Source: Trichosphaerium sp. ATCC 40318 (lineage: Eukaryota; Discosea; Flabellinia; Trichosidae). From it: 64,000 nt of DNA. Made by a program: the position numbers and the translations under genes. Where the stretch lies: the NCBI GenBank assembly GCA_038496445.1, contig JALMLS010000594.1, positions 62,001 to 126,000 of the forward strand, given 5' to 3'. The notes below the pieces were generated by a model that saw nothing but the letters and a program-made list of their open reading frames with translations, was not told the origin of the DNA and did no database searches. Of this stretch, positions 51,288 through 64,000 are shown in pieces. The first letter of the stretch is position 1; each line of letters begins with the position of its first letter.

Positions 51288-52844
51288 ATGGCAGCAAAAC
51301 GCCACCCTACTATTACCCCTATTTCAACTCTACCTCGTGAAATAACAGCAGAGGTTCTAAAACGCGTTGAAGACGTCAAACAAAGAAACTCGACTTCTTT
51401 ATGTTGTAAACTATTCCTAAGTATCATACGTAACGAGATTGGCCTTGGGAAAGTGTATGCGTACAATGACAACATCAGACAGATCGCAAAACATAAAAAT
51501 CTGTTGAGAAACACCAAAGTGATTGTTTGCAAGGAAGTAGACGTAAACCTTGTACGAGAGCTTGCTGGCGTCAAAACAATAGAACTCTACAACCTAATCA
51601 CGGACGATATTCTTAGATCTTTGGTGGGCGTTTCTACGTTTCAGGCTAGAGACGCTAGAGAACTCACTGACGCAGGATTAGCTCATCTGAAGGGTGTTAA
51701 GAACGTAGATTTCAATCTCCTCGAAAAAGCAACAAGCGCCGGATTCAAGCATCTAGCAGGAGCCACTGAAGTGGGAATAGCCACCTCAAACGTTAACGAC
51801 GATTGCTTGGCTGTATTCAAAGGAGTTAAGATTCTGACGCTTTGGAACTTGGGAGATGTCACAAATGAAGCCTTTAAAGCGTTCAAAGGCGTAGAACAGT
51901 TTCGCATGAGATACGTAAACCAAATCACAGACGAAGGCCTCAAACACCTTGCTGGTGCTCGTATTGTGGACGTAAGCGAAGTTTTCATGTTCACAGACGC
52001 CAGTATATCCCTTTTCAAGGGCGTAGAGTGCATTAAACTCCAACACGTTCCGATTTCGGATCTTTCTCTACGCGCTCTTTCTGGTGTACGAGAAATAAAT
52101 CTTACGGGCAATGTCTTTATCACAGACAACGGTTTAAAGTCATTGGCGGGAGTTGAAAAGATAAATCTCGATTCTTGTTTCAGAATTAGCAACAAAGGCG
52201 TTAAATTCTTGGCTGGTGTCCGTAGTATAACACTAGACAACTGTGAGCATATTACTGACGAAGCATTTATAGCTTTGGGAGGCGCAGAGGTGATTTCGTT
52301 TGACAGGACCAGTATTAGCGATAGAGGCCTTAAATCATTCTCTACAGCTAAGAGAGTATCTCTTAGTGGATGTAAGAACATTACAGATGACGGTTTAAGG
52401 TATCTCAAAGACGTCGAGAAGATTAACCTCAGCGACTGCTGCCAAATCTCTGATAGAGGTGTTATGTTCATCTCAGGTGCAAGAGATGTTAATATATCAA
52501 AGTGTACTCGTGTCACCGATAAAGGTGCTATGGCTTTGAAGGGAGTAGAGCGTGTTGATGTAAGCTGGTTGATTCAGATAACTGATAAAAGTATTTGTTC
52601 TTTTGCTGGTGCAAAAGATGTTCGTTTTGAAAATTGTCCTCTTATTACTGATAGAGGTATTTCTTCTTTGGCTGGTACAGCCATAAAAGTTTATGCTCGT
52701 GGTTGTCGTCGTATTACTGATAAAGGTATTGAACCGTTTATTGGTACTTGTATACGTGAGTTGAAGTTCCCTAAATTTATTTCTGTTGAACTTGTAGCAA
52801 AGTTACGTAAATCTGGTGTTAACAAGTTCCCTTTCTGGTGTTAG
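51288..52844 (+). CDS. F-box/leucine-rich-repeat protein, long form
   Basis: Single exon, 518 residues. F-box-like N-terminus (STLPREITAEVLKRVEDVKQ ... SLCCKLFLSIIRNEIGLGKV), the same opening pattern as in the two genes at 13.0-15.3 kb. About 17 leucine-rich repeats of 21-24 residues follow, with a core such as ITDEGLKHLAGARIVDVSEV and ITDNGLKSLAGVEKINLDSC. Repeats are well diverged. The C-terminal 30 residues (FPKFISVELVAKLRKSG) leave the pattern. It is likely the substrate receptor of an SCF ubiquitin ligase. Codon use shifts along the gene: the 5' half has more C-ending codons, the 3' quarter more T-ending ones. Confidence 0.82.
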   Translation: MAAKRHPTITPISTLPREITAEVLKRVEDVKQRNSTSLCCKLFLSIIRNEIGLGKVYAYNDNIRQIAKHKNLLRNTKVIVCKEVDVNLVRELAGVKTIELYNLITDDILRSLVGVSTFQARDARELTDAGLAHLKGVKNVDFNLLEKATSAGFKHLAGATEVGIATSNVNDDCLAVFKGVKILTLWNLGDVTNEAFKAFKGVEQFRMRYVNQITDEGLKHLAGARIVDVSEVFMFTDASISLFKGVECIKLQHVPISDLSLRALSGVREINLTGNVFITDNGLKSLAGVEKINLDSCFRISNKGVKFLAGVRSITLDNCEHITDEAFIALGGAEVISFDRTSISDRGLKSFSTAKRVSLSGCKNITDDGLRYLKDVEKINLSDCCQISDRGVMFISGARDVNISKCTRVTDKGAMALKGVERVDVSWLIQITDKSICSFAGAKDVRFENCPLITDRGISSLAGTAIKVYARGCRRITDKGIEPFIGTCIRELKFPKFISVELVAKLRKSGVNKFPFWC

Positions 52845-52916
52845 ATTATTGTAATTTAAATAAAACACGATTTCTTTTCTTTGTGTCGAGTCCTTTTTTT
52901 GTCTTGAAGTGTTTTA

Positions 52917-53021
52917 GATGGTATTGAAAACGGAGAATGGAAGATGTGCGTAAAATGGACAGCTTGGAGAATGTACAATGTTCGTGATGATAAAAAACAT
53001 GGCGACCACAAGGAGTGGTAA
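52917..53021 (+). pseudogene. Remnant of a MORN-like repeat gene
   Basis: A short frame, from DGIENGEWKMCVKW to DDKKHGDHKEW and TAA, matches the repeat pattern of the protein at 30983-32044 (NGxW ... KKHGxxKEW). It lies in otherwise non-coding DNA behind the F-box/LRR gene. It is best read as the tail of a decayed MORN-like gene. Confidence 0.4.
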
Positions 53022-53491
53022 TTTCGGAAACAAAAGTCTTGATGTTTTTGGTAGAGAGTTTTATAATTATTTTGAACATGCTACATTTTTCTGAGAGTTT
53101 ATCTATTACAATAATATATAGAAAAGTAGACAACCCTTGGAGTCTTGCTACATTTTTAAGACCAAACTGTCCAAGTTCACACATTCTTTATCTATTTACT
53201 TGGTTGTTGATCTTTTTTTTTTTTCCGCTTGATGAAAACCTTGAATGGCGAACTTGCGCTTCTCTTCTATTTTTTCTACATAGCACAATTTGCTGTTGGT
53301 ACATATCGTAAAAGTGTAACACTATCATTTCTAAAGAAATAGTGTTTAGTAATGAAAAGAATAAGGCACCAAGAAAGAGAAAAGGATCAAATAGAATTAT
53401 TAAGCCAAATTTGCTTTGTGGTTAAAAAAAAACCTTCACTAAAGCCGTTTTCATATAAAATAACTTAAATTTGTAGTGTAAGGTAAAATGT
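53022..53491. other. Intergenic stretch
   Basis: AT-rich with long T and A runs; no gene is recognised. Confidence 0.4.
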
Positions 53492-54894
53492 TTAGATATA
53501 ATCACTGTAAACGTACGCATTGTTTAGTGATACCTGTGAAAAAAAAGGGTAAGATAAATCGAAATTTAAGAAAAAAGTAAGAATTGACTTTGTCAATTGA
53601 TGAAATAACCTTCCTCTCAAAAAATTGAAGTAAGAGGGAAAATGAAGAAAAAAATCAAAAGGTAAGCGTACCCCTACTCTTATTGTTTTGCCAGTAAAAG
53701 GTGGTCTCCGTTTTCCTGTTTCTTTCTTAAAATTATCCCAACAAACTCCTACATAAATACAACTTATAAACAAATAACATTCCAAAAAGGTTATCTATTC
53801 CTTAAAATCTGGTTTTTCGTGCGTAATAATAAAAAGCATACCTTGAGATACACCATCTTTAAAGAACTCTATTCGTCCCTTTTTTGAAAAAAAAAACATC
53901 AACAATCAACAACTTCATGTAATATAACCCTATATCGGGTTTTTTGTACCTCATCCATATTTATAAGCTACATCAATACTTAGTCACGTGTATTAAAGCA
54001 AAAAAAAAAGACAACAAGAAGTTTAGGGGTCAGAACAACAACGAACCATGCCAATTACTGCTTTTACTGTATATGATTCACCATAAGGTGTTCCACCATC
54101 TTCTGGAGACTTTGTACCATCACTCCTTCTTATTGTTAGATAACACGTACAAACGCATCAATTAATCAGTTACCTATAACACCACCTAATAAAAAAAATC
54201 GTTAACACGTGAAAAGCACGTGATAAAAAGAAACCAAAACATACCCATGAGAGTGTAAAGCTTTATCATAGTTTTTTCTAAAACCAAATCCTATCATATA
54301 CGAGTATGGTCCATTATCTAGAACATGTTTTAGTAGTTACCCACATAATATATTTAATATGACGTACATGCATCCACACGAAACTCGAAATAATGTGTTC
54401 CAGAACGTAAAGGCAATCTAACCATTGTTTAAAAACCAAAAAAAAAACTTTAAAATAAACTCTCGTGTCTATTGCAAAATATCTTCAAACAAATAATATC
54501 ACTCGCTACACTCGCACAATATATCATCAATAATAAATACATCAAAATATTTTCTGCAGAGTCATCATAAAGTCGTAAAAAAACCAAACAAACAAATTCC
54601 GTAAAAATAATTTGTCTTTTTTGGGATAAAGCTAAATCCAAAAATACGAGAGATTCTCTTGAACAGTTAACGATTAAAATAGACGTACCCAACAAATGCC
54701 GTTTCGAATGTTGAAGAGTTTGTTGTAGCACAAGTGTTTGCTTTTTCGAATGTAATCGCTGATTTGCCTTTATAGAACTTGTGATCAAACGTGGAGCCCT
54801 ATTAACGCGTTAGAAGGTCATTTACGTAATAAAAACGCCAAAGATACGAAAACTACGCTAGCGACCACAATAAGCCATAATTTGGCGTATACAT
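53492..54894 (-). CDS. SPRY-domain protein
   Basis: Seven to eight short exons join into one SPRY (B30.2-like) domain of about 200 residues: MYTPNYGLLWSLAS, GSTFDHKFYKGKSAITFEKA, VRLPLRSGTHYFEFRVDAC, DNGPYSYMIGFGFRKNYDKA with LHSHG, SDGTKSPEDGGTPYGESYTV with KAVIGMV, KGRIEFFKDGVSQG, VCWDNFKKETGKRRPPFTGK, and VSLNNAYVYSDYI with TAA at 53492. SPRY domains are protein-binding modules; no other domain is visible, so the partner and pathway are open. The order of the GVCWDN and IEFFKDG exons follows the DNA. Introns hold CACGTG near 53983, 54206 and 54218. Exon borders are approximate. Confidence 0.65.
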
Positions 54895-55525
54895 TGTAGT
54901 CCTTACGCAATTTTAGCTTAATAAGATGATTTAGCGTCAAATTAAAACGAATACAAGGTTTCGTTGTTTTAGCGCTTATTGCGTACCAGTTTTAGTTTTA
55001 GCTTCGTAAAATGCTTCTAGAAGTGCGTTTAGTGATAAATTACACGTCTTTTTAATGAATTTGTTCGTACTTGAACATAATACGAAAATAAACGACATAC
55101 TAAGCTCGCTTGGCTCATGCTACGAATATCACAAGCCAATAGAATCTATTTTGTTTTAGTTACAGGTATATAATTAGTTATAATTCCACCTGTACTATGA
55201 GTTCTACCGGTAGAACCTCATACAAAGGTAGCGTATCAGTATGTTCCATTTTCTTCAAAAGACCATCAATACCACTATAATACTTATATCTACCTTCCCT
55301 ACTATACTACGCTAGTAGTGGCAACGGTACGACTGCTTTTAATAGACAAACAAAGTCAAAACACAAAAAAAACAAAAAAAACGAGTTTCACTCAAAACGG
55401 TTTTTAATCGAAGCTACAATTATGAATGGCATTTATTACAACATATATTACCCGTTTGTGCATATATGCACGTAACTAAAGCAATACCAAACGAGTAAAA
55501 TAAATAAAATTATTTCAAGCTACAA
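54895..55525. other. Intergenic stretch with a perfect palindrome
   Basis: No gene is recognised. GTTCTACCGGTAGAAC at 55201-55216 is a perfect 16-base palindrome, with nearly matching flanks to 55198-55220. It lies between two genes transcribed leftwards. Confidence 0.45.
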
Positions 55526-58164
<2,639 letters not shown>

Positions 58165-58954
58165 CGTTAGTACAGTATTGCTGTTTTACAACTTAGGACT
58201 AGGGTTTGAGACTTTTTCGATTTTAACTTTGTTGACCAAAAACACAAAAGCTGGAACTGTTTCGACAGACAGCATTTGAGGTGTTGACGATTATGGCAAA
58301 TATCGATTAAAGGAAAAAAAACCTGGGTAGAGAGGTTTGAGACTTTTTCCAATAATAATTGAGAGTGTTTATTATTATGTAGTACAGCGAGAGGGGGTTT
58401 GAGGCTTTTTTGCAGGTAAATAAACAGTTTTTTTATTAATACCAAGTAGATAGCGCTGCTGTGTTGTGATCTATCCAGTGAAGCGCAAGCGAGCCATTTC
58501 CGCGAGTAAACAGTTTTGCAATTGATCTCCACGAAGCCCTTGCGAGTGCAGTGCCCTCCAGTTGCCTAGGTAAACCTTGAGCGGGTATCAAGGTTTAGCG
58601 AAAGTAGACTGCCATAAGTTTGGTCTATTATGGCCGGTACCTTAAGGCTGTTTAAGGTGTCTTACAGTACCTCCACATACATGAGACACCCAATAAAGTA
58701 TTTTTTAGTTGTGTAGAGGTAGTTTTCCTGAGTACACAAATTATCTTAAAAACACGTGGAAATCTGGGATTTTTTGTTATTTCATGTCCTTTTTGTTTAA
58801 ATGGCTTGTTTAATAGCCAAATGACCTGTTTGTGTATCTTAGTGATATCAGGGATGCTTAGAGATAGCCGTGGCATCCGTGACTGGTGATGACATGTGGT
58901 GTCATTGGTTTAAGTCTGTAAGCCCATAAATCAATTGATAACACTTCACACAAG
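58165..58954. other. Stretch between AKT-like gene and transposase with short repeats
   Basis: The phrase GGTTTGAGACTTTTT or GGTTTGAGGCTTTTT occurs three times (near 58205, 58330 and 58395), and a related GGGTTGAGACTTATA near 60837 lies beyond the transposase. This may mark element ends, although I could not define terminal inverted repeats. A CACGTG lies near 58754. Confidence 0.4.
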
Positions 58955-60583
58955 ATGCCACACAGGAAATACAACAAACAACTTAGTACAGAAACCAAAA
59001 ACACCATTGGACGACTGTATGTTGCACTTAAGAATGATGGTAGCAAGGGTAAGTTTGTTGCCGCCATTCACAGAGCTGGATTCAGTCAAGTATCAAGCAG
59101 AAGTATAAGAAGATGGGCAAGACAAATAAAAGTAAATGGTACTGGTTTTTATTTTTTTTGAGACTCACTACAAGCACAGGTACCACTGCTAATCGAAAGC
59201 CTGGTCCTAAAAACCGATCAAAGCTATCTTCTAAACAATTATCTATGATACATGGCATGCTTCTTGATGCAGAAAAACACCAAAGAATAACATCTTTAAA
59301 AACTGTCAAAAGTTTTATCAATCATGTTTTGGGGGTTGACATTCGATCATTAAGCACTGTTAGCAAGATACTTGCCTCTTTAAACATGACTTCCAAGATG
59401 GTAAGTGTTTTATAACCTGTTAAAAGTACTAGATAAGTGTATTTAATATGCTTAGGTCCAAGCCAGAAGAGCTTCAGCAAAAACCAACTATGAAACTGCT
59501 GCCCAAGAGATGTGGACTTTTCTGCAAGATGTTCGATCTAAAATAACCTCTAGAAATCCTAATCAGGTTGCTTCTATCGATTTTACCTATACAAGGCACT
59601 CACATAAGCGATCAACATCCTTCACACCAAAGTACTTTTTTTTATTGTTCTTTTTTTTTTTTCATCTTTTGTGTAGGGGAAATACTTCACCAGTGGATGC
59701 TAACACTTATACCAAGTATACCAATGCATTGATTACTCTTTGTTTTTATTCAGGAGAGGTTTATGTGATGGCTTTTACTTACAGTCCAGCTTTTAGACCT
59801 AGTGACACCCACAAACGTACTGGAGATCAACACCAATACTTAATTTTTTTTTTCCATTGTTTAAAAGACTCTACTAACTATGTAGTAGGTTTTACAAAGC
59901 GTATAAAGGCCAAAATTATGCACCTTAACAATGTTTATGAAGAAATGGATATTAGCAGCGAATGGGTCCAATGGATGGAAAGCAAATCAGCCTATGTTGG
60001 TGAGACCAAAGAATATGTAAAGTTTTTTTTGGATAAACTTGTGACTCTTGGCAAGCTATCTAAAGACACTTTGATGTTTTTTGACGGTGGAAATGCTTTT
60101 AACACCATCAAAGGAGGCACTAATTCTGTATGATTTTATTTACAAGTGTTGTGATGTAGTGTTAAGCGTTTTTAACAGGTGGTTGAGATAACAGTACCTG
60201 GATGCCTTCATATCATCTATCCAAGTGTTGTACATCACCTTCTCTCACCCAATGATAACAACTGGCATGCTGCAGCGAAAAAAACTTGGAATGGTTAGTC
60301 TAACAGTCTTTATTGGTATTATTTACACTGTGTAGGAAGTGGTATTTCTAGAATGGATGATGCCAGAAGTACCTTGTACTTAATGAAGTGTTTGCTTGAA
60401 ACCAAGCCTGCTCATATTCAAAAATGGTTTAATTGTAACCTTCTTAGTGCTCAGTCATTGGCAGATTGTTATTTGATATGCAGTTGTAAAAGATACACCT
60501 TTGGAGAAGTACCAGATGCAAAAGTAATAGAAGCCAAAGCCAATTTTCAGGCCTTGGCTAACATGGAATTATTCAAACAATGA
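58955..60583 (+). mobile_element. Intron-containing DDE transposase gene
   Basis: The N-terminus (MPHRKYNKQLSTETKNTIGR ... VSSRSIRRWARQIK) is a helix-turn-helix DNA-binding region. A second helical segment (SKLSSKQLSMIHGMLLDAEK ... SLKTVKSFINHVLG) follows, then the catalytic part: SIDFTYTRHSHKRSTSFTPK (first Asp), TLMFFDGGNAFNTI (second Asp) and HHLLSPNDNNWHAAAKKTW (third acidic region). This pattern is like IS630/Tc1-type transposases found in oomycetes and other protists. Four to five introns interrupt it, three of them with long T-runs (near 59150, 59640 and 59845). The protein ends NMELFKQ with TGA at 60581. All three acidic positions are present, so it may be active or domesticated. A CACGTG lies about 65 bases past the stop. 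Confidence 0.7.
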
Positions 60584-60841
60584 GATGATGCTCAGCCTTG
60601 GCATCCATTTTACCTAGAGTATTAAACAAGAATTTGAAACTAACAACACGTGATTAATAAATTTTTCTTTATTGGACTTTTTTTTTTGCAATGTAAAAAG
60701 TTACTCGGCACTTGTTTTTTTATTCATGAATAAAAATCTGGGAACAGTTCTCAAGGCCATTATTGCCTGAACCTATGGCTGCACTCTTGTTAAAAATCAC
60801 ATGACTTTTTCTTTTTGAAAGTTTTTTATTAGAAGGGTTGA

Positions 60842-61195
60842 GACTTATATTTGTGATTCAGGGTGTCATATTAGTTTCTCCGCACCGAAAAATCGCAGAT
60901 TACGACCTTTGACTTGCCACTAGCAATACCAAGTCTGCACAATTTTGTGGGCAATCTCGATATGGGGTCTATCAACTGTGCTTTAGGCGGAGATGTTAAC
61001 GTAGTCTCTCAAACTGGAAAAAAAATTTGTGCCCACACGCTTTTGAGCTTCAAACCCTCTCCAGATACGTTTATTTCGCCAATGAGGACCGCTCATAAAA
61101 GGAAGTGTACAGGATCGGCACTGTGCGACGAGAAACTTTTGCTATTTTTTCGTGTCATTGATAACAAGCGTTTTAACGCGTTGCTTACGCAATAA
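60842..61195 (+). CDS. Unrecognised open frame
   Basis: An open frame runs from an acceptor-like TTAG near 60874 to TAA 61195: FLRTEKSQITTFDLPLAIPS, LHNFVGNLDMGSINCALGGD, and a basic end. It has no methionine start of its own and no family I trust. It could be an exon of an unplaced gene. Confidence 0.25.
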
Positions 61196-61682
61196 ACCAC
61201 ATAATAAACGATTTTCAAGCTGTAATTGCGTGTCAATAAAATAGTGACACGGTAAAAAAGCAAACATGTGCTTAATCGCAATAAATGCATTGTATCTACC
61301 GTTTCCGAGCATTTTTATACCGTATAGTGTGTTTTTTTTTGCCGAAAACTCGATTTAGTGGCTTGCTTGCACTTCGCTGGTCTTGGTTATCAAGTACGCT
61401 GTAGATTGATTAGACTAACTCAAAGGTAGTGGCTCACTTGGGCTTGGCTGGCATTGGTTATCTTGTACGCTGTTAGGTACCTAACTTAGGACGGCGCCTT
61501 TGAATTAAGGTAAGCGGCCAGCCTTGTTGAATGCGATAAGAATTTTGTAATTACAATTTGGTACTCATTCACAGTACTCAAGAATGGTTGCGGTTGAGTA
61601 TCATGTAATGCTAAGAATTCCTATAGAACTTGGATAGAATTCGTATGGAATTACTTGAGAACTGAATGAGAAGTAGAAAATA
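61196..61682. repeat. Imperfect direct repeats
   Basis: Two related stretches, TTAGTGGCTTGCTTGCACTT through GTTATCAAGTACGCTGTAG (near 61355) and GTAGTGGCTCACTTGGGCTT through GTTATCTTGTACGCTGTTAG (near 61426), lie in tandem. No gene is recognised. Confidence 0.5.
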
Positions 61683-61967
61683 TATGAAATTTCCCATAAA
61701 TTTCTATCTGTTTTCATCAGTTATCTATCCTACTTAAACTGTAAATAGTAATAAATTAGAACTTACATTAACGTTACAACTGTTCCGTTACAATGAATAC
61801 TGGTGAATATGCCTATTCATTCACAACAGAAGCGCTTTGGTCTCCACATGGTGTATCATATGAAATTTTCCATAAATTTCTATCTGTTTTCATCAGTTAT
61901 CTATCCTACTTAAACTGTAAATAGTAATAAATTAGAACTTACATCAAACGTTACAACTGTCCGTTAC
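61683..61967 (+). repeat. 110-base direct repeat, two copies 175 bases apart
   Basis: 61683-61793 and 61858-61967 are almost identical (from ATATGAAATTTCCCATAAAT through TCCGTTACA, with one AACG/AAACG and one TTCC/TCC difference). The 65 bases between differ. The second copy ends just before the start of the gene at 61994. A duplicated promoter or insertion footprint is possible. Confidence 0.75.
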
Positions 61968-61993
61968 ATTCGGTATAAGTCAGCCTACACACA

Positions 61994-63534
61994 ATGGAAT
62001 CAGTAGTGTCGGAGTGCCCTCATACGCCTGTAAAACAGAAAAAGACGCCCTCAAAGCAAGATTGTGAGTGACTGTTCGCTATTTAGAATAATACCACGTT
62101 TTAATGACACTCAATAGCTCCTTCAGTCAAAAAGAGAACAAAGAAGATAAAAACCTTTCAACCATACGCTCAGTACGTAACCGACACTTTACATCAACCA
62201 ACATGACGTAGGTACTTATGTGAGAACGCATGCTATGTTCCAGAGAACCCACGAAGCCATACACTACCGTATAGTCGCATTACGTTAAAACGAAAAGAAG
62301 AGAACGAAAGAACACGTACGTTTAATTCTGACGCGTTTTAAAACACGCACACTTACAGCTGACAGGTGAGTGGCTTTTGAATTTTTCTTACGCGGAAAAA
62401 CCGCTTCACACAGCAACACCACATGCCCAGGAATTTCACGGATTTGAGTACGGCGCCAATTTTTTTCTTTAAACTTCATTCTTCTTCACCCACTGACAAT
62501 GTCAAAAGAGAAATCTGTGTTGAAGCAACTAGAGGTGATGCTTGCATATACGGTATCATTATTTATGATCCTGTCCGTGAGAAATATTCTGTGCGTTGAG
62601 AGTGTTTCTTTTTTTTTGGAGCAGAATCATTGTGCTTATTTTGGATTAGCGCTATATAGGCAAGGCTAGTACTATACGTGCTCGATTAGGCGGTTCTCCT
62701 AAAGCTACGTCTGGTCCTCATAGTCGTGATGTATTAGAATGTCTTGAGTTTATTAAGGAGTCCTCTAGAGGGAATGAACCTAAGGCAGTACTTAATTTTT
62801 TATTAAACCAAAACAAACAGCTAGTTGATGTAGTCACTGCAGCTTCTGTTGTTCATTGTTGTAAATATCTAGCGAAATATAAAAATATGTACTTCAGTAA
62901 GTCTATAAACCACACAGAAGGCAAGGCATTCAAAGCTGATTACCTTGAAGCAAACAAAGAAGCATACGAGGTAAAAACGGAATTTATTGAGAACGACAAA
63001 AAAGCATCCTCCATTTTTTCTGAGTTTTCTTTTACAGCATATGCCTCACTGTTATCAGTATGGTAGTTGGATATATATCCTTTCAAAGCTTAGTAAGTCA
63101 GCTCAGGACTTAGTAATAAAAGAAACATGGTTAAACGAGAATGAGGCAAAGTACATTGAGGACTTTAACACAAAGTTACCAAACGGCTTGAACATAGTAG
63201 ATGTAAGTTGACTTCAAATAAACTCACTGGATTAATAGTACTAGGCACAAAATAGAAATAGCCCGAAGAAACCATCACCAAGGCAGATAATAAAATCACT
63301 ACAGATACAAAACAATCAATTAAAAAGCAAAGATGAAGAATACAAGGATTCCATAAAAAAGTTAACAGAAGAACTTGAGAAACTAAAGATGATTTCAAAG
63401 AAAAGACAACAGTTGGATCCATTGGTACAGTATAGAAACAATATAGATAAAGTTGTAAAAAGAAGCCGTGAGAGAAATGAAGCAATGTATAGGAGAAATA
63501 GGCAACGTGTGCTTGAAATGCAAAGCCGACAATA
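61994..63534 (+). CDS. Unrecognised protein with C-terminal coiled coil
   Basis: ATG 61994 gives MESVVSECPHTPVKQKKTPS, then after an intron SPSVKKRTKKIKTFQPYAQY. Later exons: VKREICVEATRGDACIYGII with YDPVREKYSV; GKASTIRARLGGSPKATSGP, RDVLECLEFIKESSRGNEPK, VVTAASVVHCCKYLAKYKNM; HMPHCYQYGSWIYILSKLSK; and a last exon beginning NSPKKPSPRQIIK with a long coiled coil (KDEEYKDSIKKLTEELEKLK ... RSRERNEAMYRRNRQRV) ending at TAA 63534. No named domain is seen. The N-terminus is lysine-rich, suggesting a nuclear protein. Joins between 62150 and 62480 are uncertain. Confidence 0.55.
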
Positions 63535-64000
63535 AACGTATTTATTCTTCGTTCTCCTCCCAGTTATATCCGCGCGAACTGTATGCTTCAACAACGGCAT
63601 AACGCATACCATAGCATGTCTAAGCACGTGAACTGCCTCTCTCACTATGCCGACTCATAAGACTTGCGTCTTGAAATCGTAGCAGCCAGCGCTACACAAC
63701 AAACTAACAAAGCGTCAACTAACTGTTTTTTACAACGCTGTGTCTGGTGTTCATTGTCCAAAATATCACCCAAAACGAGTCAACTGCATTCGTACAACAA
63801 GTATCTGATAAATTTGTACTTTTAAGAAATATCTATCACGTGATAACCTATGTCTAAGGTATGTTTTCGCAAGAAATAAAGTCAACAATGTTTTAATGGC
63901 AACGACGCTCTCTAAGATATTTTAGACTCCAAAGGATCATAAATCGCCAAAGCGTGGGGTATATATACCCCAAACAATACCGTTCATACTCTACTAGACC
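63535..64000. other. Intergenic stretch to window end
   Basis: No gene is recognised. CACGTG sites lie near 63624 and 63837 (the latter ATCACGTGAT). Confidence 0.45.

Noticed and set aside
51683-52516. 277-residue open frame antisense to the F-box/LRR gene
   Set aside because: It mirrors the repeat array; the plus-strand frame has the clear F-box and LRR pattern.
60914-61195. Possible TATA-binding-protein-like segment (IPSLHNFVGNLDMGSIN)
   Set aside because: Only the opening phrase is similar; the later conserved TBP segments are absent.

Overview
This window comes from the nuclear genome of a eukaryote, most likely a unicellular one. Base composition is AT-rich (about 37-40 % GC by eye), and most genes are cut by many short GT-AG introns of roughly 40-100 bases. 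Two genes point towards the animal-related lineages (Holozoa): a receptor with a kinase domain carrying the tyrosine-kinase motif HKDLACRN, and a WWE-WWE-RING-DTC protein of the Deltex family. An AKT-type kinase and an animal-type arylsulfatase fit this. The species itself cannot be fixed from the sequence. No tRNA, rRNA or CRISPR array was recognised.

Layout. 0-2.7 kb: 3' part of a receptor tyrosine kinase. 3.1-3.8 kb: small unrecognised gene or element remnant. 4.2-5.8 kb: GT8 glycosyltransferase. 6.4-7.0 kb: small acidic protein. 8.3-10.0 kb: D123-type ATP-grasp protein. 10.2-12.6 kb: secreted arylsulfatase. 13.0-15.3 kb: two convergent single-exon F-box/LRR genes. 15.5-16.3 kb: fold-back repeat element. 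16.6-19.5 kb: GT23-like fucosyltransferase copy A. 20.4-24.7 kb: large GPI-anchored secreted protein copy 1. 24.9-25.2 kb: small two-repeat protein. 25.7-28.3 kb: Deltex-like ubiquitin ligase. 29.0-29.9 kb: unknown protein. 31.0-32.0 kb: F-box-like/MORN-like repeat protein. 32.2-32.8 kb: unknown. 33.3-34.1 kb: second fold-back element. 34.5-38.8 kb: GPI protein copy 2 (minus strand). 40.1-42.2 kb: fucosyltransferase copy B (minus). 43.6-46.2 kb: copy C (plus). 46.4-47.5 kb: secreted cysteine-rich protein. 47.9-48.8 kb: coiled-coil/cysteine-rich protein. 49.2-50.8 kb: deoxynucleoside kinase. 51.3-52.8 kb: third F-box/LRR gene. 53.5-54.9 kb: SPRY protein. 55.5-58.2 kb: AKT-like kinase. 59.0-60.6 kb: intron-containing DDE transposase. 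62.0-63.5 kb: unknown coiled-coil protein.

Two themes run through the window. First, the block 16.4-24.8 kb (fucosyltransferase plus GPI protein) is repeated in inverted order at 42.5-34.4 kb, with a third fucosyltransferase copy at 43.4-46.2 kb. The copies carry different lesions: a deletion of the HVRRGD region in B, a 1-base frameshift in C, and a net +1 shift in GPI copy 1. Second, the palindrome CACGTG, often as TCACGTGA, occurs about 75 times in 64 kb, against roughly 8-9 expected from base composition. It sits mostly in introns, promoters and intergenic DNA.

Genes also fall into two structural classes. Multi-intron genes have familiar eukaryotic functions. Intronless genes are dominated by F-box/LRR, F-box/MORN-like and cysteine-rich proteins, families that are common in giant DNA viruses and amoebal genomes. 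Exon joins below were made by eye and should be read as models. Many enzymes here act on the cell surface or in the secretory pathway (GT8, GT23, arylsulfatase, GPI protein, cysteine-rich protein, receptor kinase), so the region is rich in glycan and surface biology.
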